A stretch of DNA of 42,444 nucleotides from the NCBI GenBank assembly GCA_002409995.1, contig DHOR01000005.1, forward strand, positions 1-42,444, in the 5' to 3' direction. Of the stretch, positions 32,331 to 41,056 are shown in pieces. Source of the DNA: Hungatella sp. UBA5385 (lineage in GTDB: Bacteria; Bacillota; Clostridia; Lachnospirales; Lachnospiraceae). Made by a program: the position numbers and the translations under genes. Positions within the stretch are counted from its first letter, which is position 1. Every line of letters starts with the position of its first letter. The notes beneath the pieces were generated by a model that had not been told where the DNA came from, did no database searches, and saw nothing but the letters and a program-made list of their open reading frames with translations.

Positions 32331-33893
32331 ATGAAACAATTATGGAATGCAGATTTAGATAATGGCTGTTACCGTAATCCTGTTCTTTATACAGATTACA
32401 GTGATCCGGATGTCATAAGAGTTGGTGATGATTATTATATGATATCCTCCAGCTTTACTTATGTACCGGGAGTTCCACTTCTACATTCAAAGGATCTGGT
32501 TCACTGGGAGCTGATTAATTATGTGGTAAAAAAACTTCCATTTGACCGATATGATCAGCCTGCACATGGGGCAGGAACCTGGGCACCTGCACTCGGATAT
32601 CATAATGGAATCTATTATGCATTTATTCCTATGCCTGATGAAGGTATATTTGTATCTGAAACAAAAGACCCCTATGGGCAGTGGTCTGAGCTTCGCTGTA
32701 TCAAAGAAGCCAAAGGGTGGATTGATCCCTGTCCTTTCTGGGATGAGGATGGAAAAGCATATATGATCTTCGCCTATGCTAAAAGCAGATGTGGAATTAA
32801 GCATCGTTTAAGTATCTGTGAAATGGATGAGAAAGCAACAGAGCTGCTTACAGAGCCTGTTTTAGTATATGATGGAATACAGGGGAATCCCACCATTGAG
32901 GGACCAAAACTATATAAGAGAAATGGCTGGTACTATATTTTTGCCCCTGCAGGGGGTGTTTCCACAGGCTGGCAGACTGTGTTAAGATCGAGAAATATTT
33001 ATGGACCATATGAATATAAAATTGTGATGCATCAGGGAAATTCAGAGGTAAACGGTCCTCATCAGGGTGGTTATGTGGAAACACAGAATGGGGATTTTTA
33101 TTTTATCCATTTTCAGGATGCAGGACCATATGGCAGGATTATACATATGCAGCCTATGTGCTGGAATGGAGACTGGCCGTTTATTGGAGAAGAATCCAAT
33201 GGAGACGGAATCGGAGAACCTGTTGCCATGTGGCAATATCCAGTGAAATTAAGCGGAGAAAACTACACAATTCCATCCAGTGATGATTTTAAATCTGAAG
33301 AATTAGGTCTTCAGTGGCAGTGGCAGGCAAACCCTGATTCTACCTGGTATTCTCTATCTGGGGAATCCAAAGGTCTGGTACTTAACTGTATGAATAATAA
33401 AGTGAGGGATGAAAATCTTCTCTGGTATGCTCCCAATGCATGTACCCAGATGCTTCAGGCACCTGAGTTTCAGACGGAAACATGTATTACTCTTCAGAGT
33501 GAGGAACATGGTGATTTTGCAGGTTTAGGAATCATAGGCCATCTCTACACTTATTGCGGTTTGGAATTATGTGATGGAAAGCTGATGGTCCGTTTAAGAG
33601 AAGGCCGTGTTCTGGACAGAGATGGGATAGGAAAAGCTGTGGAGTGGGTCACTCATTCCATAGATATGCCGGCTGGAATTAATAAGATATGGCTCAGAAT
33701 CAATGTAAAAGCCGGAGGAATTTACTCCTATTCTTATTCTGTCAATGAAACCGATTATAATAGAATCGGAGAGGAATATCAGGCAGTGAAAGCTAGCTGG
33801 ACAGGTGCTAAATTAGCTCTTTATTCCTGTAATACAGCTAATAAGGTTTCAAAGGGTTATGGAATCTATGAATCTATTAAGTTTACCAACTAA
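32331..33893 (+). CDS. Glycoside hydrolase family 43 (xylosidase/arabinofuranosidase type)
   Basis: A 520-residue enzyme: a five-bladed propeller (about 10-300) and a C-terminal beta-sandwich (about 315-515). Catalytic residues are Asp25 (base, YSDPDV), Asp132 (WIDPCP) and Glu190 (TIEGPK); all three are intact. The substrate loops STFEW-like SSSFTYVPGVPLLHSKDLVHW agree with beta-xylosidase or alpha-arabinofuranosidase members. There is no signal peptide, so it acts in the cytoplasm on imported oligosaccharides. Start: ATG at 32331 is 6 bases from GGGAG; the adjacent ATG at 32328 is too close. It is followed after 16 bases by the ankyrin-GH43 gene. Confidence 0.9.
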   Translation: MKQLWNADLDNGCYRNPVLYTDYSDPDVIRVGDDYYMISSSFTYVPGVPLLHSKDLVHWELINYVVKKLPFDRYDQPAHGAGTWAPALGYHNGIYYAFIPMPDEGIFVSETKDPYGQWSELRCIKEAKGWIDPCPFWDEDGKAYMIFAYAKSRCGIKHRLSICEMDEKATELLTEPVLVYDGIQGNPTIEGPKLYKRNGWYYIFAPAGGVSTGWQTVLRSRNIYGPYEYKIVMHQGNSEVNGPHQGGYVETQNGDFYFIHFQDAGPYGRIIHMQPMCWNGDWPFIGEESNGDGIGEPVAMWQYPVKLSGENYTIPSSDDFKSEELGLQWQWQANPDSTWYSLSGESKGLVLNCMNNKVRDENLLWYAPNACTQMLQAPEFQTETCITLQSEEHGDFAGLGIIGHLYTYCGLELCDGKLMVRLREGRVLDRDGIGKAVEWVTHSIDMPAGINKIWLRINVKAGGIYSYSYSVNETDYNRIGEEYQAVKASWTGAKLALYSCNTANKVSKGYGIYESIKFTN

Positions 33894-33909
33894 GAAAAGG
33901 GAGAAATCA

Positions 33910-35850
33910 ATGACTATTATGGAAATCATCAGCCACAATGATTTAGACCGGTTAAAGCGATTGCTGGAAGAGGATCAGAAAGCCAGTGAGATTCAGGATG
34001 AAAACGGAGCCTGGATGGTACAGCTGGCAGCTTTATCAGGAAATTATGAACTGATGAAGTATCTGGTGGAACATTCTGTTACCAGTTTTAATCTGACAGA
34101 CAATCAGGGAAATAATACCCTTCATTATGGAGTTCGTTCCGGAAATCCGGAAATAGTGAAATATCTGGTGGAGCAGGTGGGGATATCTGTTGTTTCCGGC
34201 AATCAATTGGGGATAACTCCCTTTGATCTGGCACATGATTGTGGATTTACAGAGATTGAACAGTATTTTGAGAAACTATGTGGCTGTCAATTATCGGATA
34301 TGTACCATAATCCTATATTAAAAGGATTCCATGCAGACCCATCTGTTTTAAGAGTTGGAGAGGATTATTATATGGTAAACTCCTCCTTCGTCTTCTTCCC
34401 CTGTATTCCCATTCTCCATTCCAAAGATTTAATTCACTGGAAGGTCATTGGTCATGCAATTACCAATCCTGACTGGGCAGAGCTTGGAGATTTGGAAGGC
34501 GGAAGAGGTTACTGGGCACCGGATATCTCTTATTATGAAGGAAGGTTTTATATTGCTGCTACATACCGTATGAATGATTCAGAGAAGGTGTGGAGAAAGC
34601 AGATGGTAACTTCTTCTGAAAAACCGGAAGGACCTTACAGTAAACCTGTATTTATTAATGAGGATGGAATTGACCCTTCTATATTTACAGATTTGGATGG
34701 AAGGCGGTATATGCTGATCAACAGAGGTGCCAGAATCTTTGAGATCAGTCCTGACGGAACAGAGGTTTTATCTGAACCTAAGCTTCTCTGGTATGGAGAT
34801 CAAAAACGTGCTCCGGAAGGACCTCATATTCTATACAAAGATGAATATTATTATCTGTTTATCGCAGAAGGGGGAACAGGGAGAGGCCATAGAATTGCAG
34901 TTGCCAGATCACGTAATCTTATGGGACCTTATGAAAATTGTCCTTATAATCCGATTATGAGACAATGGGATGAAAATGCCCCAATTCAGTGCTGCGGTCA
35001 TGGAAAACCGGTCCAGACAGCAGAAGGTGACTGGTACATGGTGTATTTATGCAATCGTTATATGGATGGAAATTATGGAATACTTGGAAGGGAAACCTGT
35101 CTGGACCCTATTACCTGGACAAGTGACGGCTGGCCGCTGGTCAATCAGCTAAGAGGACCATCCATGCTTCAGAAAAAGCCTGCCATAAAAGCTTTGCCTG
35201 TAGAAGAGGAAATATCTTCTTATGATTCCTTCCCCCAGCCATCCTTCTGGAGAGAATGGCGTATGCCAAGAGGAACCAATGAAGTGTTATTCGGTCATAA
35301 TGAAACTGGGTTCTGGCTGAGAGGAAGCGGTCAGGATCTCTGTGATATGAAATGCCGCAGTGTCCTTGTATTAAGCCAGCCATCCTTTATCTTTTCTATG
35401 GAATGTCTTGTCACTGCAAAAAGCTTAGAGGATGGAAACAGCATAGGTCTCACCTGTTACTATGATGAAAACAGCTATCTAAAATTTGGTCTGGCAAATG
35501 AAAAGGGGATTTTAGGAATTCTGGTTCAGGAGTATGTAGATGATGTTTACATTACCAATGAATATATGCCATTGGATTCTGGTACATTGGATTCTGCCAT
35601 ATTAGGTTCCATCATATCTGCAGAATTAAAAATAGATACAGATGGTCTTAAAAGAACCTGTAGTTTCCGCCTTCCCGGTGAAAGCTGGAAGGAATTCTGC
35701 ATACTGGAAGATACATCCTATCTAAGCAGCGAAGGTTTGAGAAAAGGAAAAAGATTTACAGGAGCTATGGCAGGAATTTACGTTCATGGATCAGAAACAG
35801 GCATTTTTAATAATTTTCATCTTAGAGAGGTAAAAAAACATGGCTTTTAA
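33910..35850 (+). CDS. Ankyrin repeat-glycoside hydrolase family 43 fusion
   Basis: A 646-residue fusion. Residues 1-125 form three to four ankyrin repeats (ENGAWMVQLAALSGNYELMKYLVEH, then NQGNNTLHYGVRSGNPEIVKYLVEQ, then QLGITPFDLAHDCGFTEIEQYFEK, each described by helix-turn-helix units). Residues 130-450 are a GH43 propeller with Asp143 (HADPSV), Asp255 (GIDPSI) and Glu303 (APEGPH) intact, and a C-terminal beta-sandwich follows (about 455-640). The propeller resembles beta-xylosidases. No signal peptide. The ATG at 33910 follows AAGGGAG; an ORF extension into the previous gene is not supported. The ankyrin part is rare on bacterial hydrolases and may hold the enzyme to a partner. The stop overlaps the GH28 start by 11 bases. 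Confidence 0.9.
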   Translation: MTIMEIISHNDLDRLKRLLEEDQKASEIQDENGAWMVQLAALSGNYELMKYLVEHSVTSFNLTDNQGNNTLHYGVRSGNPEIVKYLVEQVGISVVSGNQLGITPFDLAHDCGFTEIEQYFEKLCGCQLSDMYHNPILKGFHADPSVLRVGEDYYMVNSSFVFFPCIPILHSKDLIHWKVIGHAITNPDWAELGDLEGGRGYWAPDISYYEGRFYIAATYRMNDSEKVWRKQMVTSSEKPEGPYSKPVFINEDGIDPSIFTDLDGRRYMLINRGARIFEISPDGTEVLSEPKLLWYGDQKRAPEGPHILYKDEYYYLFIAEGGTGRGHRIAVARSRNLMGPYENCPYNPIMRQWDENAPIQCCGHGKPVQTAEGDWYMVYLCNRYMDGNYGILGRETCLDPITWTSDGWPLVNQLRGPSMLQKKPAIKALPVEEEISSYDSFPQPSFWREWRMPRGTNEVLFGHNETGFWLRGSGQDLCDMKCRSVLVLSQPSFIFSMECLVTAKSLEDGNSIGLTCYYDENSYLKFGLANEKGILGILVQEYVDDVYITNEYMPLDSGTLDSAILGSIISAELKIDTDGLKRTCSFRLPGESWKEFCILEDTSYLSSEGLRKGKRFTGAMAGIYVHGSETGIFNNFHLREVKKHGF

Positions 35851-37105
35851 AAATATAAAAGATTATGCTAATCTTGTAACAGAGAACAGAGGCTGGACAG
35901 AAGCCTTTCAGAAGGCTGTATCAGATATAGAAAATGAGATGGGCGGTACTTTATACGTACCTTCAGGAATCTATGAAACATGTTCCATTCTTTTAAAGGA
36001 TAATATGAAGCTGGAGCTGGAACATGGAGCAGTCTTAAAATTTATTGATGACTGTCAGTTATTTGAAGTGATTGAAACAGAGTTTGAAGGCATTTTAGGA
36101 AAAATGTACATGCCCTGTATTTATGCGAAAAGTTCTGTCAATGTCTCCGTAACAGGAGGAGGTACCATCGATGGTCAGGGAATGAGATGGTGGAAAGATA
36201 AAAATCAGCTTCCATATTCCAGACCTTATTTAATCTGTTTTGAAGATTGTAAAAATGTTCGTCTGGAAGGTGTGACACTGATCAATTCTCCTTCATGGAC
36301 TGTACATCCTGTTTACTGTGATAATGTTCTGATTCATGGTATTTCAATTAAAAATCCTGCAGATTCTCCTAATACAGATGGAATTGATCCGGATTCTTCC
36401 TCTAATGTAAGAATTTCAAACTGTATGATTGATGTGGGAGATGACTGTATTGCCATTAAGTCAGGAACTGAGGATACAAAAAACAAACGTCCCTGTGAAA
36501 ATATTACAATCACCAATTGTAATATGATTCATGGACACGGCGGAGTTGTAATAGGAAGTGAAATGAGCGGTACTGTTAAAAATGTCACTGTAACTAACTG
36601 TGTATTCCAGGATACAGACAGAGGAATCCGTTTAAAAACAAGGAGGAGAAGAGGCGGAGCAATGGAGCATCTGACATTCCAGAATATTGTAATGGACCGT
36701 GTCATCTGTCCTATTACCTTTAATATGTACTATTACTGCGGGAAAAATGGAAAGGAAAAATATGTATGGGACAAAGAGCCCTATCCTGTTGATGAATCTA
36801 CACCTGCAATCCGGGATATATCAATCAGCAACCTGATTGTAAACAATGCTCAGGCAGCAGCAGGATTTTTCTACGGACTTCCTGAACAGCCCATTGAAAA
36901 TGTGACTATTTCCAATTCCGTAATCCGCATGAACCCAGAAGGGCCTGCCGGCAATCCTGCTATGATGGGCAATATGGAACCTATGAAGGCAGCAGGTTTC
37001 TTTCTTCGCCATGTGAAAGGGCTTGTATTAAATCAGGTGAAAATAAGTGGAAACATTACTCCCGATATAGATTTTGACGAAACGGCAGATTATATCAGAA
37101 ATTAG
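35840..37105 (+). CDS. Glycoside hydrolase family 28 (polygalacturonase type)
   Basis: A 421-residue right-handed beta-helix enzyme that cleaves alpha-1,4-galacturonide (or rhamnogalacturonan-like) bonds. Catalytic motifs are complete: NTDGID (Asp180), GDDCIAIKSG (Asp201, Asp202), GHGGVVIGSE (His233) and RGIRLKT (Arg264, Lys266). There is no signal peptide, so it works inside the cell on imported short chains, which favours an exo-acting enzyme. Its ATG overlaps the end of the ankyrin-GH43 gene by 11 bases, with GAGAGG upstream. It is followed after 20 bases by the serine hydrolase gene. Confidence 0.93.
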   Translation: MAFKNIKDYANLVTENRGWTEAFQKAVSDIENEMGGTLYVPSGIYETCSILLKDNMKLELEHGAVLKFIDDCQLFEVIETEFEGILGKMYMPCIYAKSSVNVSVTGGGTIDGQGMRWWKDKNQLPYSRPYLICFEDCKNVRLEGVTLINSPSWTVHPVYCDNVLIHGISIKNPADSPNTDGIDPDSSSNVRISNCMIDVGDDCIAIKSGTEDTKNKRPCENITITNCNMIHGHGGVVIGSEMSGTVKNVTVTNCVFQDTDRGIRLKTRRRRGGAMEHLTFQNIVMDRVICPITFNMYYYCGKNGKEKYVWDKEPYPVDESTPAIRDISISNLIVNNAQAAAGFFYGLPEQPIENVTISNSVIRMNPEGPAGNPAMMGNMEPMKAAGFFLRHVKGLVLNQVKISGNITPDIDFDETADYIRN

Positions 37106-37125
37106 GTCATGATGGAGGAAAGTCT

Positions 37126-38091
37126 ATGAAGAAAGAATGGCTGGAAGATGAATGTTTGTCTAATAAAAGTGATCTAGCTCATAGAATAGAATCATATTTT
37201 GAATTCCTCAATAAGAATCAGGTGGATATCCACAGTTTTATGCTTTTGAAAGGTAATAAAATTCTGGCTGAGCGGTATTTTCCTCCTGTTACCAGGGAAA
37301 CACCTCAGAGAATGTATTCCATAGCAAAAAGTATGACCTCTCTGGCAATTGGAATTTTGATAAGAGATGGAAAAATAAATATAGATGATAAGATATGCAC
37401 TTATTTTCCAGATAAGCTTCCAAAAGAGTCATCCCATCCATGGATAGAGGCAATGACTATCAAACATATGCTGACCATGTCCACAGCACATAAAAAAACC
37501 ACCTATAAAATAGATGGAGGAGATGACTGGGTAAAATCATTTTTTGTGGTTGAACCGGATTATCCGCCGGGAACTGTGTTTTCCTATGATACATCATCAA
37601 GCCATGTTCTGGCGGCTCTTGTAGAACGGGTCAGCGGCATAAGCCTGACAGATTTTCTAAAAAAGAATCTTCTTATAGAAATAGGAGCTAATCAGGGTGT
37701 TTCCTGGCTTACTGATCCAATGGGAGTTTCAGATGGAGGCAGTGGTTTTTACTGTACCACCAGAGACCTTGCTAAAATTGCATACATCTGCAATCATTAT
37801 GGAAACTTTTTTGGAAAACAGCTATTGGATGAAAATTATATGAAACAGGCGACCGGCTGTCAGATTAGTACCAGCGGCCAGGCTTCAGAAGAGGAGCAGC
37901 AGGGATATGGATATCAGTTTTGGAGAGTTAAAAATAATGGATTTTCTCTATATGGCATGGGCGGACAGCTTGCAGTCTGTTTTCCACAAAAAGATTTAAT
38001 CTATATTACCACAGCATCAGCCCAAGGCGGCCTTCCCCAGACAACCCGGCTGTATGAAGCATTCTGGAACTATTTATACCCATATCTATAA
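37126..38091 (+). CDS. Beta-lactamase-fold serine hydrolase
   Basis: A 321-residue enzyme of the class C beta-lactamase/DD-peptidase-like esterase family. The nucleophile motif SIAK (Ser65, Lys68) and the second motif Tyr154 in FSYDTSSSH (Y-D-T in place of Y-x-N) are present; a GMGGQLAVCFP segment near the end replaces the KTG motif. No signal peptide. Position as last gene of the oligosaccharide operon suggests a cytoplasmic esterase, perhaps removing acetyl or methyl groups from pectic or xylan oligosaccharides, but that is only inference. ATG at 37126 is preceded by GGAGG. Confidence 0.82.
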   Translation: MKKEWLEDECLSNKSDLAHRIESYFEFLNKNQVDIHSFMLLKGNKILAERYFPPVTRETPQRMYSIAKSMTSLAIGILIRDGKINIDDKICTYFPDKLPKESSHPWIEAMTIKHMLTMSTAHKKTTYKIDGGDDWVKSFFVVEPDYPPGTVFSYDTSSSHVLAALVERVSGISLTDFLKKNLLIEIGANQGVSWLTDPMGVSDGGSGFYCTTRDLAKIAYICNHYGNFFGKQLLDENYMKQATGCQISTSGQASEEEQQGYGYQFWRVKNNGFSLYGMGGQLAVCFPQKDLIYITTASAQGGLPQTTRLYEAFWNYLYPYL

Positions 38092-38093
38092 AA

Positions 38094-38152
38094 TAGAATG
38101 CACCTTCTGCATTGACTGTGTTTTACAGCCCTTTAGCAGAAGGTGCATTTCA
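38094..38152. terminator. Bidirectional terminator between convergent genes
   Basis: AATGCACCTTCTGC (38097-38110) pairs perfectly with 38136-38149 across a 25-base loop. Both flanks are moderately T-rich on their own strand. It lies between the serine hydrolase gene and the ABC-2 permease gene. Confidence 0.75.
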
Positions 38153-38156
38153 TTCA

Positions 38157-38966
38157 TTACTCTAAATTCAATTTTCTAGAAAATATATAATTAGTAAGTA
38201 TATAGAGTATACTCGTAGTTATAATTGTATAAAATATGGAATACAGCATAAAGCCGTTACTAAATGAGGCTCCTATATCTTCAAAATTATAGGCTGAATA
38301 TCTGTCAGCTATAAAACCTGTTACAACGGAATTGATCAACTGATTAGCCATATAAATACAAAAGAAAGAAATAACTGCCCAAAGAACTCTGTGCTTATTG
38401 AAAAGATGCCCGATTGCAATGGAGGCATATAAAGTAACAGGTCCGGAAATCAGTGTTAAAATTGTACTTATAAATATTTTTATAAAAAATGACGGCACGT
38501 TTATATAGACAGACATATAATCCATAAAATCCAGAAAATTCTTTAATATTTCATTGATATCGCTTATATTTACATGACCAAGTATAAATAAAATAATTGA
38601 AAGGATAAACAGTAATCCTGCCATTATTTCCCAGAAAATAGCTACAAGCAGTTTCGCATTGATTAAGGTGCTGGTTTTCACTGGCAGCGTATGGGTTAAA
38701 TACCCCTGGTTGCTTACCATAGTTTTATAGAAGTTAGTGACTATAAATACAGAGGTCATAACAAACAGCGCAATAATATAGATAAAATATAATAGGAAGA
38801 ATACCCCTGTAATTGCATTTAATATATTACTCTGGTCTGAAAAAATACTAATGCTTCCTTCAAATGAAAATTTGCAGAGAGCTGTTATGAGAATAAATCC
38901 CATCATAAGCGGAAGAAATAATCTGGATGTTTCTTTTATCTCATATTTAAATACTTTTCCTAGCAT
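38157..38966 (-). CDS. ABC-2 type transporter permease
   Basis: A 269-residue protein with about six hydrophobic segments (for example FLPLMMGFILITALC, IYIIALFVMTSVFIVTNFY and ILSIILFILGHV), the membrane partner of the adjacent ATPase. Similar permeases in YtrA-controlled operons export or sense cell-wall active peptides; no specific substrate can be read here. Its start overlaps the ATPase gene by 7 bases, so the two are translated together. It ends at the terminator 38094-38152. Confidence 0.82.
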   Translation of the reverse strand: MLGKVFKYEIKETSRLFLPLMMGFILITALCKFSFEGSISIFSDQSNILNAITGVFFLLYFIYIIALFVMTSVFIVTNFYKTMVSNQGYLTHTLPVKTSTLINAKLLVAIFWEIMAGLLFILSIILFILGHVNISDINEILKNFLDFMDYMSVYINVPSFFIKIFISTILTLISGPVTLYASIAIGHLFNKHRVLWAVISFFCIYMANQLINSVVTGFIADRYSAYNFEDIGASFSNGFMLYSIFYTIITTSILYILTNYIFSRKLNLE

Positions 38967-39658
38967 TTGAACACCTCCCTAAATAATGCATCTACAGATT
39001 TTCCATTCTCCTCCCGGATTGTATCAACAGAGCTGGTTAAAACAATCGTTCCATCTTTAATAAAAATAACATCATCCAGTATAGGTTCAATATCAGATAT
39101 GAGATGAGTGGAAATAAGAATAGATCCCTCTTCATTATAGTTAGACAAAATAGTATTGAGTATATAATCTCTGGCAGCCGGATCAACTCCTCCAATTGGT
39201 TCATCAAGAAGATATAGATCAGCTTTACGGCTCATAACCAGAATTAACTGTACCTTTTCCTTTGTACCTTTTGATAAAGTTTTTAATCGGCTGTTACGGT
39301 CAATATTTAATCTGGACAGCATCTCATAGGCTTTATCAATCTGAAAATTAGAATAGAAATCATTAAAATAATCAAAAATCTGAGACACCTTAAGGCTTTC
39401 ATTTAAATAGTTTTTATCCGGCAGATAGGAAACCCGCAGCTTTGACTGGGTATCTACAGGAAGACCGCAAATTGTAATAGAACCTGAGTTAGGAGTTAAA
39501 AGTCCAGTAGCCACTTTAATTAAAGTAGTTTTTCCGCTTCCATTAGGCCCTAAAAGTCCTACAATTCTTCCAGGTTCAATAGAAAAATTAATTTGATTCA
39601 GGGCCTTTAAAGAACCGAATGATTTAGTTAAATCCCTACATTCCATAATTGCACTCAT
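38960..39658 (-). CDS. ABC transporter ATP-binding protein
   Basis: A 232-residue ATPase. Walker A is GLLGPNGSGKTTLIK (about 34-48), Walker B is ADLYLLDEPIGGVDP (about 146-160); the signature is LSKGTKEKVQL, a variant of LSGGQ also seen in CcmA/EcsA-like exporters. It overlaps the GntR gene by 4 bases (ATGA) and the permease by 7 bases, giving a compact three-gene operon. Export function is inferred from the ABC-2 partner. Confidence 0.93.
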   Translation of the reverse strand: MSAIMECRDLTKSFGSLKALNQINFSIEPGRIVGLLGPNGSGKTTLIKVATGLLTPNSGSITICGLPVDTQSKLRVSYLPDKNYLNESLKVSQIFDYFNDFYSNFQIDKAYEMLSRLNIDRNSRLKTLSKGTKEKVQLILVMSRKADLYLLDEPIGGVDPAARDYILNTILSNYNEEGSILISTHLISDIEPILDDVIFIKDGTIVLTSSVDTIREENGKSVDALFREVFKC

Positions 39659-40026
39659 TTTGTCATCTCCTTTGCTGTTTTTTCCATTAGTTTAATGGTT
39701 TCCACAGGATTAATACCAAGCTCTTCCATAGTGTGTATGAATTCTTTGATTTTTTCTTCTGCAATGGTTTCTTTTACTTTTTCAATCATACTTCTGTCCT
39801 CCGTTACAAATCTCCCTGAGGTTCTCTGGGAATAGATCAAACCGCTTTGTTCCAGTTCTGACAAAGCCTTCTGCATGGTGTTAGGATTTACTGAGGCTTC
39901 GGAAGCCAGCTCTCTGACAGATGGAAGTCTGGCACCTGCTGTGTATTCTCCGGAAATAATCCGAAGACGTATTTGTTCTAATAATTGTGTGTAAATAGGT
40001 CTGTCATTTTCAAAATGCCAAATCAT
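39655..40026 (-). CDS. GntR family regulator (YtrA type)
   Basis: A 123-residue regulator with the GntR winged helix (about 5-70, with QLLEQIRLRIISGEYTAGARLPSVRELASEASVNPNTMQKALSELEQSGLI) and a short C-terminal tail, as in YtrA. I place the start at the ATG at 40026 (MIWHFENDRPIY), 8 bases after AGGAGG; the ATG at 40032 is only 2 bases from it. It is first in its operon, so it most likely represses it through the operator at 40050-40069. Inducing signal unknown. Confidence 0.9.
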   Translation of the reverse strand: MIWHFENDRPIYTQLLEQIRLRIISGEYTAGARLPSVRELASEASVNPNTMQKALSELEQSGLIYSQRTSGRFVTEDRSMIEKVKETIAEEKIKEFIHTMEELGINPVETIKLMEKTAKEMTK

Positions 40027-40049
40027 GTACATTCCTCCTGTTGTGTTAC

Positions 40050-40069
40050 TGTATTAATTGACTAATACA
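40050..40069. promoter_or_regulatory. YtrA/GntR operator
   Basis: TGTATTA (40050-40056), 6-base gap, TAATACA (40063-40069): a perfect 7-base inverted repeat. It starts just past the -10 hexamer of the GntR operon promoter, so a bound repressor would cover the transcription start. Confidence 0.75.
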
Positions 40070-40098
40070 ACAATACACCTAAAACAAAATAATGTCAA
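40070..40098 (-). promoter_or_regulatory. Promoter of GntR-ABC operon
   Basis: On the minus strand TTGACA (40098-40093), 17-base spacer, TATTGT (40075-40070). The GntR start codon is 44 bases downstream of the -10. Confidence 0.75.
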
Positions 40099-40110
40099 CA
40101 ATTAATTTAC

Positions 40111-40139
40111 TTGATTTCGTGTTGCTAATAACATATGAT
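40111..40139 (+). promoter_or_regulatory. Promoter of fumarase operon
   Basis: TTGATT (40111-40116), 17-base spacer, TATGAT (40134-40139), with the ATG at 40178 preceded by GGAGG. Confidence 0.75.
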
Positions 40140-40177
40140 TAAATTAATACAAAATATGGTAAAGCCTGGAGGAAATT

Positions 40178-41020
40178 ATGATCAGAACCATAAAAACAGA
40201 AGAAATAGTAAAAAATATTAAAGAAATGTGTATAGAATCCAATTACATACTTTCAAAAGATATGGAACATGTATTTATGGAAGCTGCAGAGAAGGAAAAG
40301 TCTGCACTTGGAAAACAGATTCTAAATCAATTAGAGGAGAACTTAACCATTGCCAGAGAAGATCATATTCCAATCTGTCAGGATACAGGAATGGCAGTGA
40401 TCTTTATGGAAATAGGTCAGGATGTACATATTGAAGGCGGAAGCTTAAAGGATGCTGTGAACCAGGGAGTGAGAGAAGGATATATGGAAGGATATCTTCG
40501 AAAATCAGTTGTGAGTCCCATTGACCGGATTAACACACAGGATAATACACCGGCTGTGATTCATTATGACATTACAGAAGGGGATCAGATATCTATTACA
40601 GTAGCGCCCAAAGGTTTTGGAAGCGAAAACATGAGCCGGGTATTTATGCTTAAGCCTGCCGATGGGCTGGAAGGGATTAAAGATGCCATACTGACTGCAG
40701 TCAGGGATGCAGGACCTAATGCCTGTCCGCCAATGGTGGTTGGAGTAGGAATTGGAGGAACCTTTGAAAAATGTACAGAAATGGCAAAATACGCATTAAC
40801 CAGAGATTTAGATCATAAGACGGAAGATTCACAGATAAGAGAACTGGAAGAAGAGATGCTTATAAAAATCAATAAACTGGGAATCGGACCAGGAGGTCTT
40901 GGTGGTACTGTCACTGCGCTTGCAGTTAATATAGAAGCTTTTCCAACTCATATAGCAGGATTACCGGTAGCAGTTAATATCTGTTGTCATGTAAACAGAC
41001 ATGTACACCGTGTGATTTAG
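40178..41020 (+). CDS. Fumarate hydratase class I, alpha subunit
   Basis: The N-terminal subunit of a two-part, oxygen-sensitive [4Fe-4S] hydro-lyase that interconverts fumarate and malate. 280 residues. Candidate cluster cysteines lie in PICQDTG (about 66-72), NACPPMVVGVGIGG (about 186-199) and FEKCTE (about 202-207). The TMxGGTF-like region ends with GPGGLGGTVTALAVNIE and HIAGLPVAVNICCHVNRHV. L-tartrate dehydratase (TtdA) has the same design, so substrate is not fully settled. The beta subunit follows after 36 bases. Confidence 0.9.
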   Translation: MIRTIKTEEIVKNIKEMCIESNYILSKDMEHVFMEAAEKEKSALGKQILNQLEENLTIAREDHIPICQDTGMAVIFMEIGQDVHIEGGSLKDAVNQGVREGYMEGYLRKSVVSPIDRINTQDNTPAVIHYDITEGDQISITVAPKGFGSENMSRVFMLKPADGLEGIKDAILTAVRDAGPNACPPMVVGVGIGGTFEKCTEMAKYALTRDLDHKTEDSQIRELEEEMLIKINKLGIGPGGLGGTVTALAVNIEAFPTHIAGLPVAVNICCHVNRHVHRVI

Positions 41021-41056
41021 CCGTATTATAATATGTTAGGAAGGGACTGATAGAGA

